Positions 11,510 to 22,239 of a DNA stretch of 64,000 bases are shown here, in pieces. The position numbers and the translations under genes are program-made. Numbering within the stretch: position 1 is the stretch's first letter; the number at the start of each line of letters is the position of its first letter. Below the pieces are notes generated by a model. It did no database searches, was not told where the DNA came from, and saw only the letters and a list, made by a program, of their open reading frames with translations. The DNA lies in NCBI RefSeq assembly GCF_026262505.1, contig NC_067208.1, forward strand, positions 15,137,962 to 15,201,961, written 5' to 3'. The stretch is from Trichomonas vaginalis G3. Its lineage: Eukaryota > Parabasalia > Trichomonadida > Trichomonadidae.

Positions 11510-12655
11510 TTAATTGAAATGGATACCAGTTTTTCCAGGGCTCCAGTATGGAACATGAATTGGACCAGAGTTACGCTCATACCATGCGCCAATGTCCCAA
11601 GGATTAGCATCATCGTATTCTTCACCATTCCATTGGTATCTGACTTCTACGCCAGCACTCCAGTTGTCATCATCATATTCATAGTCATTGTGTGTGTAGG
11701 AGATGCGGATGCTGCCTGGGTTAGCATCTTCGTATTCTTCACCGTTCCATTGGTATCTGACTTCTACGCCAGCTCTTCAGTTGTCATCATCATATTCATA
11801 GTCATTGTGTGTGTAGGAGATGCGGATGCTGCCTGGGTTGGATTCGTCGTACTCTTCGCCGTTCCATGAGTAGCCGATGGAAACGCCATAGCCGTTACGC
11901 TCGTACCATGCACCAATGTCCCATGGATTAGCATCGTCGTATTCTTCGCCATTGCGTTGGTACCATGCACCGATGTCCCATGGGTTGTGCCAGTGGTAGC
12001 TTATGCGGACACCGTTGCCATCTTCGTCGGACTCATAAGCGTTGCGCCAGTAAACTTTCCATGGATTTGCATCGTCGTATTCTTCGCCGTTCCATGAGTA
12101 GCCGATGGAAACACCATAGTCGTTGCGCTCGTTGTATGCACCAATGTCCCATGGGTTGTGCCAGTGGTAGCTGATGCGGACACCGTTGCCATCTTCATCG
12201 GACTCATAAGCGTTGTGTCTGTATGAGATGCGGATGCTGCCTGGGTTGGATTCGTCGTATTCTTCGCCGTTCCATGAGTAGCCGATGGAAACACCATAGT
12301 CGTTACGCTCGTACCATGCACCAATGTCCCATGGATTAGCATCGTCGTACTCTTCTCCGTTCCATGTGTATCTGACTTCAACGCCAGCTCTCCAGTTAGC
12401 ATCGTCGTATTCTTCACCGTTGCGTTCGTACCATGCACCAATGTCCCATGGATTGTGCCAGTGGTAGCTGATGCGGACACCGTTGCCATCTTCGTCGGAC
12501 TCATAAGCGTTGTGTCTGTATGAGATGCGGATGCTGCCTGGGTTGGATTCGTCATACTCGTATTCGTTAAAGTCGTATGGACGGAAGACTGGTGGACGGT
12601 ATGGACCAGGACGGTATGTAGGGAAACTCTTTGATAGAGCTATAAAAGAGAACAT
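11510..12655 (-). pseudogene. Acidic aromatic repeat protein, copy 2, internal stop
   Basis: The same repeat protein as 7477-8040, but longer. The first 292 codons (12655 to 11780) are open. A TGA at 11777-11779 then replaces a Trp codon in the repeat DDDNWRAGVEVRY. The same frame stays open with clean repeats for 88 more codons and ends in a distinctive tail, HVPYWSPGKTGIHFN, at 11510. Either the gene has recently lost its C-terminal third or a 292-residue truncated product is still made. TCATT lies at 12667-12671, 14 bases before the start. The function is unknown. Confidence 0.75.
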
Positions 12656-12666
12656 CCTTAATAATT

Positions 12667-12671
12667 AATGA
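12667..12671 (-). promoter_or_regulatory. Inr-like element of repeat gene copy 2
   Basis: TCATT on the minus strand matches the trichomonad initiator TCA(+1)Py(T/A) and would give a 5' leader of about 14 bases. The paralogue at 8040 has the identical leader. Confidence 0.5.
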
Positions 12672-12912
12672 TGAAAATTCTTAGACTCTCAAAAACAAAT
12701 TGAAATAAAAATGGAATTTAGATAGATAATATGATATAAATCAATATTTTGAACTTTTCTTCAAATTGGCAAAATGTCAAATGACAGCATATGATTGACA
12801 AAAATAAGATTCTAAAAATTGAGACATCTATTTCAAATTTCTGAAATTATGATGATAAATGTTCATACTATTAAATATCCTTAAAAATAAAATCGTATTA
12901 AAATTTTATTAA

Positions 12913-13125
12913 GGGTTCACTAACCACTTTCTGACTTTATCTCAATTTTTTTGACACTCAACCTTTATTCCCCAATTTTCGACGGTCAAAAGTTAATATT
13001 ATCGGTCGAGAAAAAGTAACTGTAAATCAGTATATAGTGCTTAATATGGCTGTTATAAATTTTTGCTGTTAAATAAAAGATATTATGATTTTTAAAGAGC
13101 ATATCAGATAATGGTGAGTTCGCCC
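12913..13125. mobile_element. TTAA MITE, copy 2 (213 bp)
   Basis: The element is flanked by TTAA at 12909-12912 and 13126-13129. The left end is GGGTTCACTAACCACTTTCT and the right end, read inward, is GGGCGAACTCACCATTATCT. It has exactly the same length as the copy at 8794-9006. It is non-coding. Confidence 0.85.
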
Positions 13126-13134
13126 TTAATTTCC

Positions 13135-13783
13135 GGGTTGTGTCACCATGGAAACTCCTTTGACAGCTGTATTTAATTATAACGTAAGTTGAACCACATA
13201 TTTGTTCACATATTGTACTTAATAATTGTGCTTATTTTAAATACATTTAATGAATATTGGTCGAATTGCCCTCAAGTAAAAATCATCATTTTGATTTGAT
13301 TCAAATATTTTCATGCAGTACACAATGTGTACATGCAATATAATATACGTTTTTATAGTATTGATGACAATATGCTATTATTTATATGCTGAATCTAAAA
13401 AAGTCGGTTTTTCTCTAGCATCAGAAGTGTTTCATCAAACTCAGCATGCCACACTTAAATATTAGTAGTATGGATTTCATCTGTATCACAAGCGACGTCG
13501 AAATATGAGATTTTTTCAGATCTCAAGATTTTGAAATCTTGATGAAAAACTTAATATGTCATTGATCTTTCTATGCATTCACATTGTACACACATTTATC
13601 TACATATTATGTCTCATAAATAGCTAATTATTTCAAACAGATGTCGCAGAAAATCGGAAAGAAAAAAAATTAGTGTTAGATTTTACGATTCAGGTTGAAA
13701 CAACGCAATTATATATTTATTCTTATCATTTAAATGAAAAATAATCATAAACTATTGAAAAAAATAAATTATATATAAACAGT
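13135..13783. other. Intergenic DNA, nothing recognised
   Basis: AT-rich spacer between the MITE and the 3' end of the coiled-coil gene. I see no gene, RNA or clear repeat. Confidence 0.6.
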
Positions 13784-16120
13784 TTATATTTTGTTTGAAA
13801 TTTTTTCATATTCTAAATTACGAACGATGTCAACCAATTTCATAACAGCCTTTGTGACTTTATCATCAGTCCATTCTCCTTTGATTGTAAAGCACTTGCA
13901 AAGGATATTTCCAAGGGACCTTGCATTAACAGATAAAACAGATTTTTCATCAGATAAAAGTGACAAATCTGAGTCTTTTGATGCTTCAATTTTTGCAGAT
14001 AAATGTGAAACTCTTGATTCATAAATAAGTTTTTGACGATCCCAAATTTCTTGTTTCCTTTTGATCTCGTCATCATATCTTTCCTTTTCTATCTGAAGAA
14101 GACTATCTGCTCTCTTTTGGAATGATTCTTCCCTGTTTTTCATTGCAATCTTTAATCTGTCACTTTTATATTTTTCATTTTGAAATTTTTGTTCTGCATT
14201 TTCAAGTTTCTCTCGAAGAGTTGAAATAGTTTCTTCCAATTCATTGTTGAAATTGTTCAATTTAACAATCTCTTCTTTTAGTTTCTCTTTTTCTGCTTTA
14301 GAATCCTCTTGATTCTTTTTTTCTTTTCTTAATTTTTCAATTTTTTCTTTGTTTTCTTCATTTTCTTTCTTTTGTGATTCTAAAACGGTTTTGACAACAA
14401 TTGGAACATCACAAATATTAATGTTTCTGTCTTCAACAATTGGTCTTAATTCAAGTTCACTGTTTTTAATCAAAACATCAACAGAGTCAATGTAATTTTT
14501 CATGTTTTCAATCATATTACTGCTTTTTGGTTTTTTGAATGTTAAAAGTGTTGTTTCAATCCTTCTAAAAATAAGTGAAATATTCTTACAAAAAGTGTCA
14601 ATTGGAATAGAAAAAAATTTTGTAATTTTTTCAATTGTTTTTTGCGAATTTCTCAAAAGAGAAATTAGCTTTCCATTGACAGCTGATAACAACAAAATAA
14701 CAGCATGTACATTACTATTGTTCTGTATTGTCAAGTTGTTAAGAATTTCGGTTGTTGCGGATTCATCACCTGAAGAACTTTCAAAAAGTGGAAAACCGTC
14801 ATTTGACACGACAAACGATAGAGATTTTTGAATTGCATCTTTAATTTTATCTCTTGTTTGTTTGTCTGATTTAAGAACTGTTTGTTGACCGAATATAATT
14901 TCGTCTTTTCCTTCCAAAATTTTTGTCAAAAACAGAACTAAACTTGACAAAACCTTTTTTGTTTGGTTTTCTTCTTCGTTTTCAAGGGATTTGATTTTCC
15001 TCTTGAGTTCTATGATTCTTTTCGGTATGTTCTCAAGAGGAACACTCTGGCCAATGGCTAATCTGATCTCATTTATCAATGATGACATTCTTTCATTGTC
15101 AATTTTGAAAATTTTGTTCGATTTTGACAATGAACTCAAAACTTTGTCCATTGACACTAAATCATACTCTAAACAACCTGCATCATTGGCGAATTCTTTC
15201 AATTGACGCTCGTGCTCGTTCAATAATGATTCATCTTCTAAAATGGTCGCTTGAAAACGTGACATTAAATTGTTTGCTTCATCTATTTCTTGTTGTTGCT
15301 CGTTTAGCTCTGCATCGACCTTGGAAATGTTGTCAATGGCCTCTTGTTCGTAGGATGGTGATGTGGAGACATCATTTGGTAGTTCTACGGTGATTTCTGT
15401 TTGATCATTCACTGGATTATGAGTATATGAAAAGGAACTTGAGCGTGGACGATGAGGATTTGGTTTCTGGCCACCATTTAACTTCATTTCTGTAAGTTCT
15501 GCTTCGAGTTCTGCAATTTTGCTGCGTTGTAATGAGATATTATGTTTCGTTTTCTCTAATTGGACTTCTTTCTTCTGTAATTGGTCGTAGAGCTTCTTGT
15601 TTTCATCAATTACTGTTTGGAGTTTCGTTTTCAAACTGGAATTTTCGGAATTTGGTTGATTTTGTGAGGAATTTATCTCTTTTTCGGAAAGAATTTTCTC
15701 TTTATCTGCAAGCTCTTGACTAAGTTCCTTGATTTTTGATAAAAGACGATCATTTTCTTGTCCAAAAATTAATAATTGGTTTTGTAAGCTGGTAAGTGAC
15801 TTTGGACCGTTTGAATTTTGTAGATAGAGCTTCGTACTTGAGATTGTTTGGACTTTAAGAGTTTCATTTACAAAAAATCGAATTGAAAGATCAAGTAAGC
15901 GTCCAAATTCAGGACTAATTGGCTCTTCTTGGATATTATTTAAGGATTTTGAAATTAATCTGCCTATATTTTGTAATGTATTCCAATCTTGATTGAAAAA
16001 ATCGAGTTCTGGAGGTGTATATGTATAATTGTCATCAATAATAGCCTTTAAGCTATCTGCAGGAGATAAATTAGCTGATAATGACGAATTATTCAATGGT
16101 GGAACTTGTTTTTCAGACAT
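13784..16120 (-). CDS. Long coiled-coil protein
   Basis: This 778-residue protein is rich in Glu, Lys, Leu and Asn, with heptad-like coiled-coil stretches at roughly residues 110-215, 265-300, 360-385 and 575-700. The region around residues 220-235 is Ser/Arg-rich (HRPRSSSFSYTHN). The N-terminal 100 residues and the C-terminal 60 are less coiled and may be the globular parts. No enzyme motif, signal or membrane segment is visible. It could be a cytoskeletal, centrosomal or vesicle-tethering protein, but nothing in the sequence decides this. The frame is intact. Confidence 0.85.
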   Translation of the reverse strand: MSEKQVPPLNNSSLSANLSPADSLKAIIDDNYTYTPPELDFFNQDWNTLQNIGRLISKSLNNIQEEPISPEFGRLLDLSIRFFVNETLKVQTISSTKLYLQNSNGPKSLTSLQNQLLIFGQENDRLLSKIKELSQELADKEKILSEKEINSSQNQPNSENSSLKTKLQTVIDENKKLYDQLQKKEVQLEKTKHNISLQRSKIAELEAELTEMKLNGGQKPNPHRPRSSSFSYTHNPVNDQTEITVELPNDVSTSPSYEQEAIDNISKVDAELNEQQQEIDEANNLMSRFQATILEDESLLNEHERQLKEFANDAGCLEYDLVSMDKVLSSLSKSNKIFKIDNERMSSLINEIRLAIGQSVPLENIPKRIIELKRKIKSLENEEENQTKKVLSSLVLFLTKILEGKDEIIFGQQTVLKSDKQTRDKIKDAIQKSLSFVVSNDGFPLFESSSGDESATTEILNNLTIQNNSNVHAVILLLSAVNGKLISLLRNSQKTIEKITKFFSIPIDTFCKNISLIFRRIETTLLTFKKPKSSNMIENMKNYIDSVDVLIKNSELELRPIVEDRNINICDVPIVVKTVLESQKKENEENKEKIEKLRKEKKNQEDSKAEKEKLKEEIVKLNNFNNELEETISTLREKLENAEQKFQNEKYKSDRLKIAMKNREESFQKRADSLLQIEKERYDDEIKRKQEIWDRQKLIYESRVSHLSAKIEASKDSDLSLLSDEKSVLSVNARSLGNILCKCFTIKGEWTDDKVTKAVMKLVDIVRNLEYEKISNKI

Positions 16121-16709
16121 TTTATTTTGACATTGAAACAGAAATCGACATAAAACATATATGTTTAAAATATGATTTTATTCATTATTTCACAAAAATA
16201 AATCCTTTTGATTTTGTCAATTCAATTTGGAATTCAAGAAATTTCAGTACTTGAATGGTCGCCAATTTACACTTGTAGAATTTTCGCCTTCATTATTACC
16301 AAGATAAGACCATCTTTTCGTAAAAATTACGTTTTATTTTTCATCAAATTACATTCGAAATTACGGTATTGAATGATGACCATTGAGACCATTGGTAGAT
16401 TGTCCTCAGAATATCTCTTTATCATATGGAAATTGTCATCTAATGATTATTTTTGTACAATGGTTGAAAATTATGATTTGCAAGTGGTAAAATATCGATG
16501 TACAGCTGATATAAACCATTCACTATACATTTTTGTTAAATCTGAGTTACTGCATGATGATTAGTCAACTTGAAATATCAATAATATGAGATAAATCAAA
16601 TATGTTTAATTTGATTACAATTTGATATGATTTTGCGGTGATATAAGTAACAAGAGAATATAACCAAAGAAAAATCAAAAATTAATCAAAATTACAAACA
16701 TATTTATTA
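16121..16709. other. Intergenic DNA, nothing recognised
   Basis: Spacer between two minus-strand genes. A short open frame of about 60 codons near 16373 shows no protein-like features. Confidence 0.55.
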
Positions 16710-17522
16710 TTAACAGTCCAAATCAAGAGGAACTAATCTTCTGACTTGCAAGGCTTGTGCACCCATTCTCGAACGTATCGGAATTCCAGGACCAGAACGA
16801 TGTTTTTTACTTACAAGGCCTTGGCTTTTGAGCATTTCGTATGTCTCTCTAATTTTAACGTAAGCTTGGTGTTGGCGTCCTAGTACGTGGTCTTCCATTC
16901 TGTTATCCATATCTGCCCTTTGAATAACAGCTGTGCAAACGTCACATATATGGATTTTCTGCTCTTTATCTATGGAGTTCTTTAGTAATTCTTGTTCTTT
17001 GCTCTTTCTTGTTTCGACAAGTAATTGTGCTTCATTCATTTCTGACATTGCTCGAAGAACTTCACCAGCGAGGCCATGTTCACGCGATGATCTCATTAAT
17101 CGATCAATCTTTGTATCTAAGTCGCGAAGTTCAGGATTAATCTGGACATCAGCACTTTTGCTCTGTTGGTAGTTTTTACTAACTGTAATTCTTTTATTTG
17201 CATCTATAATTATACTATCAAGGATTTCAAACAGTTGTTGATCGTAATTTGTTGTAAATCCTTTATTATCTGCAATGTATTTTTCTTTTAATGAACATGG
17301 GCATGGGCAAACTTCGAACTTGCAAGGTCCTTTTGACATTCTCGTATGATCAAGAAGAGAAAATGGGCAACAGCCAGCCAAACTATATTTACAAACTCTT
17401 GGATCTTCGTAGCTAGTAATTAGATGCTTTGAGTTATCACCATTTCTATCTACACCAAGCCATTCATCTAGCATCTTTTCGAACATTCCATATTTATAGC
17501 TTGTGTATTTTTTACCATTCAT
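16710..17522 (-). CDS. LUC7-like U1 snRNP-associated splicing protein
   Basis: This 270-residue protein has the two fingers of the LUC7 family in order. The CCCH-type finger reads DPRVCKYSLAGCCPFSLL followed by MSKGPCKFEVC near residues 41-73. The C2H2-type finger, CDVCTAVIQRADMDNRMEDH ending GRQHQAY, lies near residues 195-227. The helical stretch between them corresponds to the family's coiled coil. LUC7 proteins belong to U1 snRNP and help select 5' splice sites; trichomonads keep a spliceosome for their few introns. It lacks the long RS-rich tail of animal LUC7-like proteins and ends soon after the second finger, close to the yeast form. Confidence 0.92.
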   Translation of the reverse strand: MNGKKYTSYKYGMFEKMLDEWLGVDRNGDNSKHLITSYEDPRVCKYSLAGCCPFSLLDHTRMSKGPCKFEVCPCPCSLKEKYIADNKGFTTNYDQQLFEILDSIIIDANKRITVSKNYQQSKSADVQINPELRDLDTKIDRLMRSSREHGLAGEVLRAMSEMNEAQLLVETRKSKEQELLKNSIDKEQKIHICDVCTAVIQRADMDNRMEDHVLGRQHQAYVKIRETYEMLKSQGLVSKKHRSGPGIPIRSRMGAQALQVRRLVPLDLDC

Positions 17523-18866
17523 TGTTATTTTTCAACACAAAATAGAACCTTAAATATCTGACGCATAATATCAAAGTATGAGAAAACTAAAGCGAATTGA
17601 GACTGTCCGATGCACTAGAATGGAAAATCCATCTATGATATTTTATCATAGATGGAAATGATAAAATATAAATCAATATTTTCAAATAAATGCAAACAAA
17701 TGTCTCATATCATAATAAAATATTGAATTAAGACATGATCTCTTATATAGTAGTATTTAGAGCAACGGCATGTGTGTATATAGATATAAAATATATTCAA
17801 TGAGATGAGCTAATTTAAGAAATTATTTACGCTTAAAAATTTTTTATGTATCCTATATAGTATAATTGAGAGTGATCTTGGTGTCGTTATAACAAGTGTT
17901 CTATCGGATGATACAGCTAGTGAAAGATCAATTCTGAATTAAAGCTCGCAATATTAGGAGTAACAGCTTAAAAGTAAGATTATCTTAGACATTGTGGTAT
18001 ATGGAACAATTATTGGATGAATAACAAGAAGTCGAATCGGGAATAAAAATTTGAACAAAAAAAATTGTTGGAAATCAGAAAAGGATCAATGTTTATTGAT
18101 GTGTGTTAGATCGACATTTTAAATTATAAGTTTAAATACGTGCAATAAAATAAACAAACGAGACATAAAAAAAACTGTTTCAACGAGTTGAAAAAAACTG
18201 AACCATCTTCAACTGTAAATATCAGCTCCGTCGAGAATGAACTAATGCAAGAATAGCTGTCGCCATGTATTGTTTAATATACGGCTTGAAAATGCAAAAC
18301 TTTTGATCAAATCAATAAAAAGATTTGAAAGTTCAGCGAACAAAAACAATATGACGTACTCGTAATATTCAACTCGAACATATCTGAAATTAAAAGCAAT
18401 AAAAGTCATTGTTTTTATTCCCGAAGTTTGATCGAAGGATAAATTTTCAATTGCGGTTCAATTTTGTGTTGTCTGCAGAAATTCAAATCTTATAATTTTA
18501 TTGTAATTATGTTTATAAAGTTATTTGTAAAAATATTGATTCAGTTTTCTATACATTATCAAAAGTGTAATTTTAGTTTAATATTATTTATCTATATGTT
18601 TAAAATAACTTTTTAAAAATTTTTGTTGGCAATTGGGATAATTTTTCAAAGCTATTCAATATTTTTATGAAAAAGCAATTCAGATTAATATTATCTTTGA
18701 TTTCTATATTATTTAAATGATCAAACTTTTTGAAACTTGAAAATTTACGAGATCATAAATTAATGTCATTATCTTTCGAATGTACTTTGTTATGGATTTC
18801 CAAAAACCAATCTGAAATAATACGGATCTGTTTGTAAAAAAAATTATCGTTGCTTTTTTTTTATAA
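17523..18866. other. Intergenic DNA between divergent genes
   Basis: A 1.3-kb AT-rich spacer that must carry the promoters of LUC7 (leftward) and the AGC kinase (rightward). Apart from the hairpin at 17628-17656 I see no gene or repeat. Confidence 0.6.
17628..17656. repeat. Perfect 13-bp hairpin
   Basis: TCCATCTATGATA and its exact inverse complement TATCATAGATGGA are separated by TTT. It lies about 105 bases upstream of the LUC7 start codon and could be a regulatory cruciform or a relic of a small element. Confidence 0.7.
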
Positions 18867-21017
18867 ATGAGTTATCAGTCGAATCCCCTCATGTTCAATG
18901 AGGATGGGTTTGATACTCCATTGGGAGAGAATGTGACTTATAACTCAGCCAAAAATTATTACAAAAACTGTTATCTTTCTTTGAAATCGCAAAAAACTAT
19001 TTTTCAAAATCTTCAACCAGAGTTAAACACTCTCAAGCCGAAGAATCAATCAGATAAATCAGCACTCATGCATTTCAAAGCCATACTTCCAACAGTCATA
19101 AACTTAACATATGCCCAAGTTTTTGTTTATTATCCTTTTGCAATTCCAGAAATCAGTTCAATCATGACTCCAGATCTATCACCAGAAATTGAGCGATTCG
19201 CAACGAAACTTCTCAACTGCTTTTTGGCTTTGATTAGATTCGAAAACAGATTAACTACAATCGGAACTCAATATTCTGAGAGTTATCCAACCGGACAAGC
19301 CACATTTGGTGATCCTACTAGTGTTATTAATGATCTTAACATCCAGCAAAACTGTGTAATGTGTCAAATTTGCGAAAATTTAGTACCTGCAAATCTGATT
19401 AAACAACACTCAAAAGTTTGCGAGATAGTATATAAAACTTCATTAGAGCTTATGTCTACAGACGAAAGATTAAAGGAACTTATTCAGTCGGAAGAGAAAA
19501 ATTCTTTAATGATCCCTTGGCCATCGACACAAGAGGAGGCGATCAATCATATCATCCCTACAGTTCAGGTTATATCACTTATTAAGTACGTAATTAAAGT
19601 AGAAACAAATTCATACGATGCTCCTACATTAATTCAAGGAGTGCTTGAAAGATTAACAGATATTAATAACGTTATTGAAGATATGAACGCTAAAATCTTA
19701 ATTGCCAACGCACAACGTTTAATTGGTCGCAAACTTAAAGATGCTCAGAAATACGTACATGCAATGGATATTGCACAAAGAACAAGGCTTACAAAATCAA
19801 ATGTCGAGCCAAAGTTCTGTGTAAATATCTCAGAATTCAAATTTGTTAAGAGAATTTCGAATGGAGCTTTCGCAAGAGTTTTCTTAGCCACAAAAGATAA
19901 ATTAAAGAGTCCTGTAGCAATTAAAGTCATCCCTCGTAGAAACGTTCGCGGAAAAGGCTCTACAAACAGATTATTAACAGAGAAAAACATTATGCTTCAT
20001 TTTAATTCACCGTATACGATCAGATTCTTCTATTCAACCATTGGAAAGCACAATCTTTACATGGTCATGGAGTATCTTCCAGGAGGAGACTTATTTTCTT
20101 TACTTGAGAAATTTGGCTGCTTCCCAGAAGATGTCGCAAGAAATTACACCGCGCAAATTGTTGCTGCTTTAGAATATTTACGCCAAAACAACGTAATTCA
20201 TCGCGATCTTAAGCCAGATAATATTTTACTAGATTCTGCCGGCCATTTGAAGCTTGTTGACTTCGGACTGTCATATTTCGGTGTAGTCGGCAGACAGACA
20301 GATACACATGAGTCTACGGCCCTCGGAACTCCAGATTATATCGCACCGGAGATTATTACACTCGAAAACCACTCATACCAAGCAGATTATTGGTCTCTTG
20401 GTGCCATGCTTTACGAATTCATTACAGGAGTTGCTCCTTTCCACGATAATACCCCTCAAGAAATTTTTTCAAATGTTTTATGCGGATCCATCAATTTCAA
20501 GGAGCTTGAAGAGATGAACGCGAGCAAGGACTGCATAGACTTCATCCAGAAGCTGCTTGTAAGCGATCCGAAGAAGAGATTAGGAGCTGAATCAATTGAC
20601 GAAATAAAACATCATCCGTGGTTCAACGGTATCGATTGGGATAATCTGGACAAGATGGAGCCACCGTTTATTCCTGATGTAAAGGATATTTTTGACACAT
20701 CGAATTTCGAAGTCAAACATATCTTAAATATGACAGATGACAGCGACATCATTGAAGATATCAGGTTGGGAACTGATATGCTTGAAATTGCTGAAGGAAA
20801 CTTCGATTCCCAGTTCATTTCAAAATCAATGAGCGTTTTGAAGGACGCAACCATTGAAGAAGCAGCTCTTGTTGGTGGAGAAGTCAAACAGATCCAGATA
20901 CAACCTGCCCACGTCATTGCGCCCGTCCAAAGAAGAATTAAAAGAACAAATTCGTTCCACATGAGGGATATAGTGAGAACTAACTCAATGTGCGGTGCAC
21001 AGTCACTCGATGTATAG
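18867..21017 (+). CDS. Rim15/IRE/MAST-type AGC protein kinase
   Basis: This 716-residue protein has an N-terminal CCHC finger (CVMCQICENLVPANLIKQHS then KVC, about residues 162-183) and a kinase domain from about residue 323 to 585. Kinase landmarks are SNGAFARVFLA, the lysine in VAIKVIP, HRDLKPDNILL, VDFGLS, GTPDYIAPE and DYWSLGAMLYEF. An AGC C-tail follows (EPPFIPDVKDIFDTSNFE). The finger ahead of the kinase is the layout of Rim15 of yeasts and IRE kinases of plants, related to MAST and Greatwall, which control entry to quiescence and PP2A through endosulfine. All catalytic residues are kept. The finger-kinase layout is read from the sequence; the pathway is inferred. Confidence 0.9.
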   Translation: MSYQSNPLMFNEDGFDTPLGENVTYNSAKNYYKNCYLSLKSQKTIFQNLQPELNTLKPKNQSDKSALMHFKAILPTVINLTYAQVFVYYPFAIPEISSIMTPDLSPEIERFATKLLNCFLALIRFENRLTTIGTQYSESYPTGQATFGDPTSVINDLNIQQNCVMCQICENLVPANLIKQHSKVCEIVYKTSLELMSTDERLKELIQSEEKNSLMIPWPSTQEEAINHIIPTVQVISLIKYVIKVETNSYDAPTLIQGVLERLTDINNVIEDMNAKILIANAQRLIGRKLKDAQKYVHAMDIAQRTRLTKSNVEPKFCVNISEFKFVKRISNGAFARVFLATKDKLKSPVAIKVIPRRNVRGKGSTNRLLTEKNIMLHFNSPYTIRFFYSTIGKHNLYMVMEYLPGGDLFSLLEKFGCFPEDVARNYTAQIVAALEYLRQNNVIHRDLKPDNILLDSAGHLKLVDFGLSYFGVVGRQTDTHESTALGTPDYIAPEIITLENHSYQADYWSLGAMLYEFITGVAPFHDNTPQEIFSNVLCGSINFKELEEMNASKDCIDFIQKLLVSDPKKRLGAESIDEIKHHPWFNGIDWDNLDKMEPPFIPDVKDIFDTSNFEVKHILNMTDDSDIIEDIRLGTDMLEIAEGNFDSQFISKSMSVLKDATIEEAALVGGEVKQIQIQPAHVIAPVQRRIKRTNSFHMRDIVRTNSMCGAQSLDV

Positions 21018-21804
21018 AGAATTAATGATAATCTCAAATTAGATTTGTAAGAAATTGTTTTTTTGTGTATTTTATTATTTTTGTATATTATTTTTCATTC
21101 TTTCTATATTATATATTAAATACCTTAACTATTATTTAATTTGCTTCTTTAGCTTTTCTTATATTTTACTAAATTTTTATATAAAATTATCTCATAAAAA
21201 TAACAAAGTTTTAAGTATCCAAATGATTAATTCTCATCAAAATTAGGAATTTGACACATAATTACGGCAAGATTAAAGCAGATTTAATATATCAAATAAT
21301 TTTTAATGATTCAACGATCACTGAGTATATATTTATTAACTACAATGCAGAGAATAACTATTGATTAGGATTTTTCAACAATAAAAAGATTATTTGATAT
21401 AAAATGATAAAGAATGCATAGTTATGGATATCTAAGTTATTTATTAGATATGATTGTTATATTAAAATCAGTATGCCAAGAGTCAGCTAATATATCTAAA
21501 TTTTTCCACCAATTTCGATTAGTCGCCATTTTAAAAGTTAGTTTATGGCACAGATACTGTTAGAATTTGTTCTACTGTATATAGTTTGATGTAATTAGCA
21601 ATATAATTAGCAAAAAGTCGTCCGGTGAATTTGGTTGTCATTCGATAAGAAGAAAGATTGAGAAAAAGCATGAATCTTTAGAAATTATTGGTATTCAAAA
21701 ATTCGAAATGACTAACAAACTACTCATTGGTAGATTTGGTTCGTAAACAAAAATAAATCTAGAAAGTATTAATATAAAAATTATATTTTTAGGCCGAATA
21801 ATGT
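21018..21804. other. Convergent intergenic DNA
   Basis: AT-rich spacer holding the 3' ends of the AGC kinase and the E2 gene. No gene or clear repeat is seen. Confidence 0.6.
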
Positions 21805-22239
21805 TTAGCAAGCATACTTGGCTGTCCACTCTCTGGCTTTCTGTTCGAAAAGTTTTGGATCCTGAGCGTATTCAGCACCGATCTGTGGCATGAGTGGGCT
21901 ATCCCAGTTTGGATTCTGGAGGAGGAAGATGATGAATTCGATAGCATGCTTGAGGGTATATGTTGGCTTCCATTCGTTCTTGAGTTGGTCGAGGCAGATC
22001 TGACCGTTCTCATTGATGTTTGGATGATAAATTTTAGTCTCGAATTTGATTGATGGTGGGGAAGCTGGGTACTGAGCTGGGATGTTCATGGAGAGGAAGA
22101 AAATTCCATCTTCGTAAGGAGTGTTTTCTGGTGGTGAAAGTGTGACACGAAGGTTCTGATCATCCTCAGCATCGATGGAGAACTGAAGAGCCTCATCATC
22201 GGCATACTGTTCAAGCTCTTTACGAACAATACTGTTCAT
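21805..22239 (-). CDS. Ubiquitin-conjugating enzyme E2
   Basis: A complete UBC fold of 144 residues. HPN is at 72-74, and the catalytic Cys82 sits in [28 protein letters not shown] precedes it, and the C-terminal helices include [17 protein letters not shown]. It accepts ubiquitin from E1 as a thioester on Cys82 and passes it to substrates with an E3. The short N-terminal helix and lack of extensions make it a class I E2; the UBE2D/UBE2E/UBE2L type is nearest by eye, but the exact paralogue is not certain. GC content is higher than in the surrounding DNA, as for highly expressed genes. Confidence 0.93.
   Translation of the reverse strand: MNSIVRKELEQYADDEALQFSIDAEDDQNLRVTLSPPENTPYEDGIFFLSMNIPAQYPASPPSIKFETKIYHPNINENGQICLDQLKNEWKPTYTLKHAIEFIIFLLQNPNWDSPLMPQIGAEYAQDPKLFEQKAREWTAKYAC

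Noticed and set aside
16373-16564. Open frame of 63 codons in spacer
   Set aside because: No recognisable protein features, leader or conserved partner.
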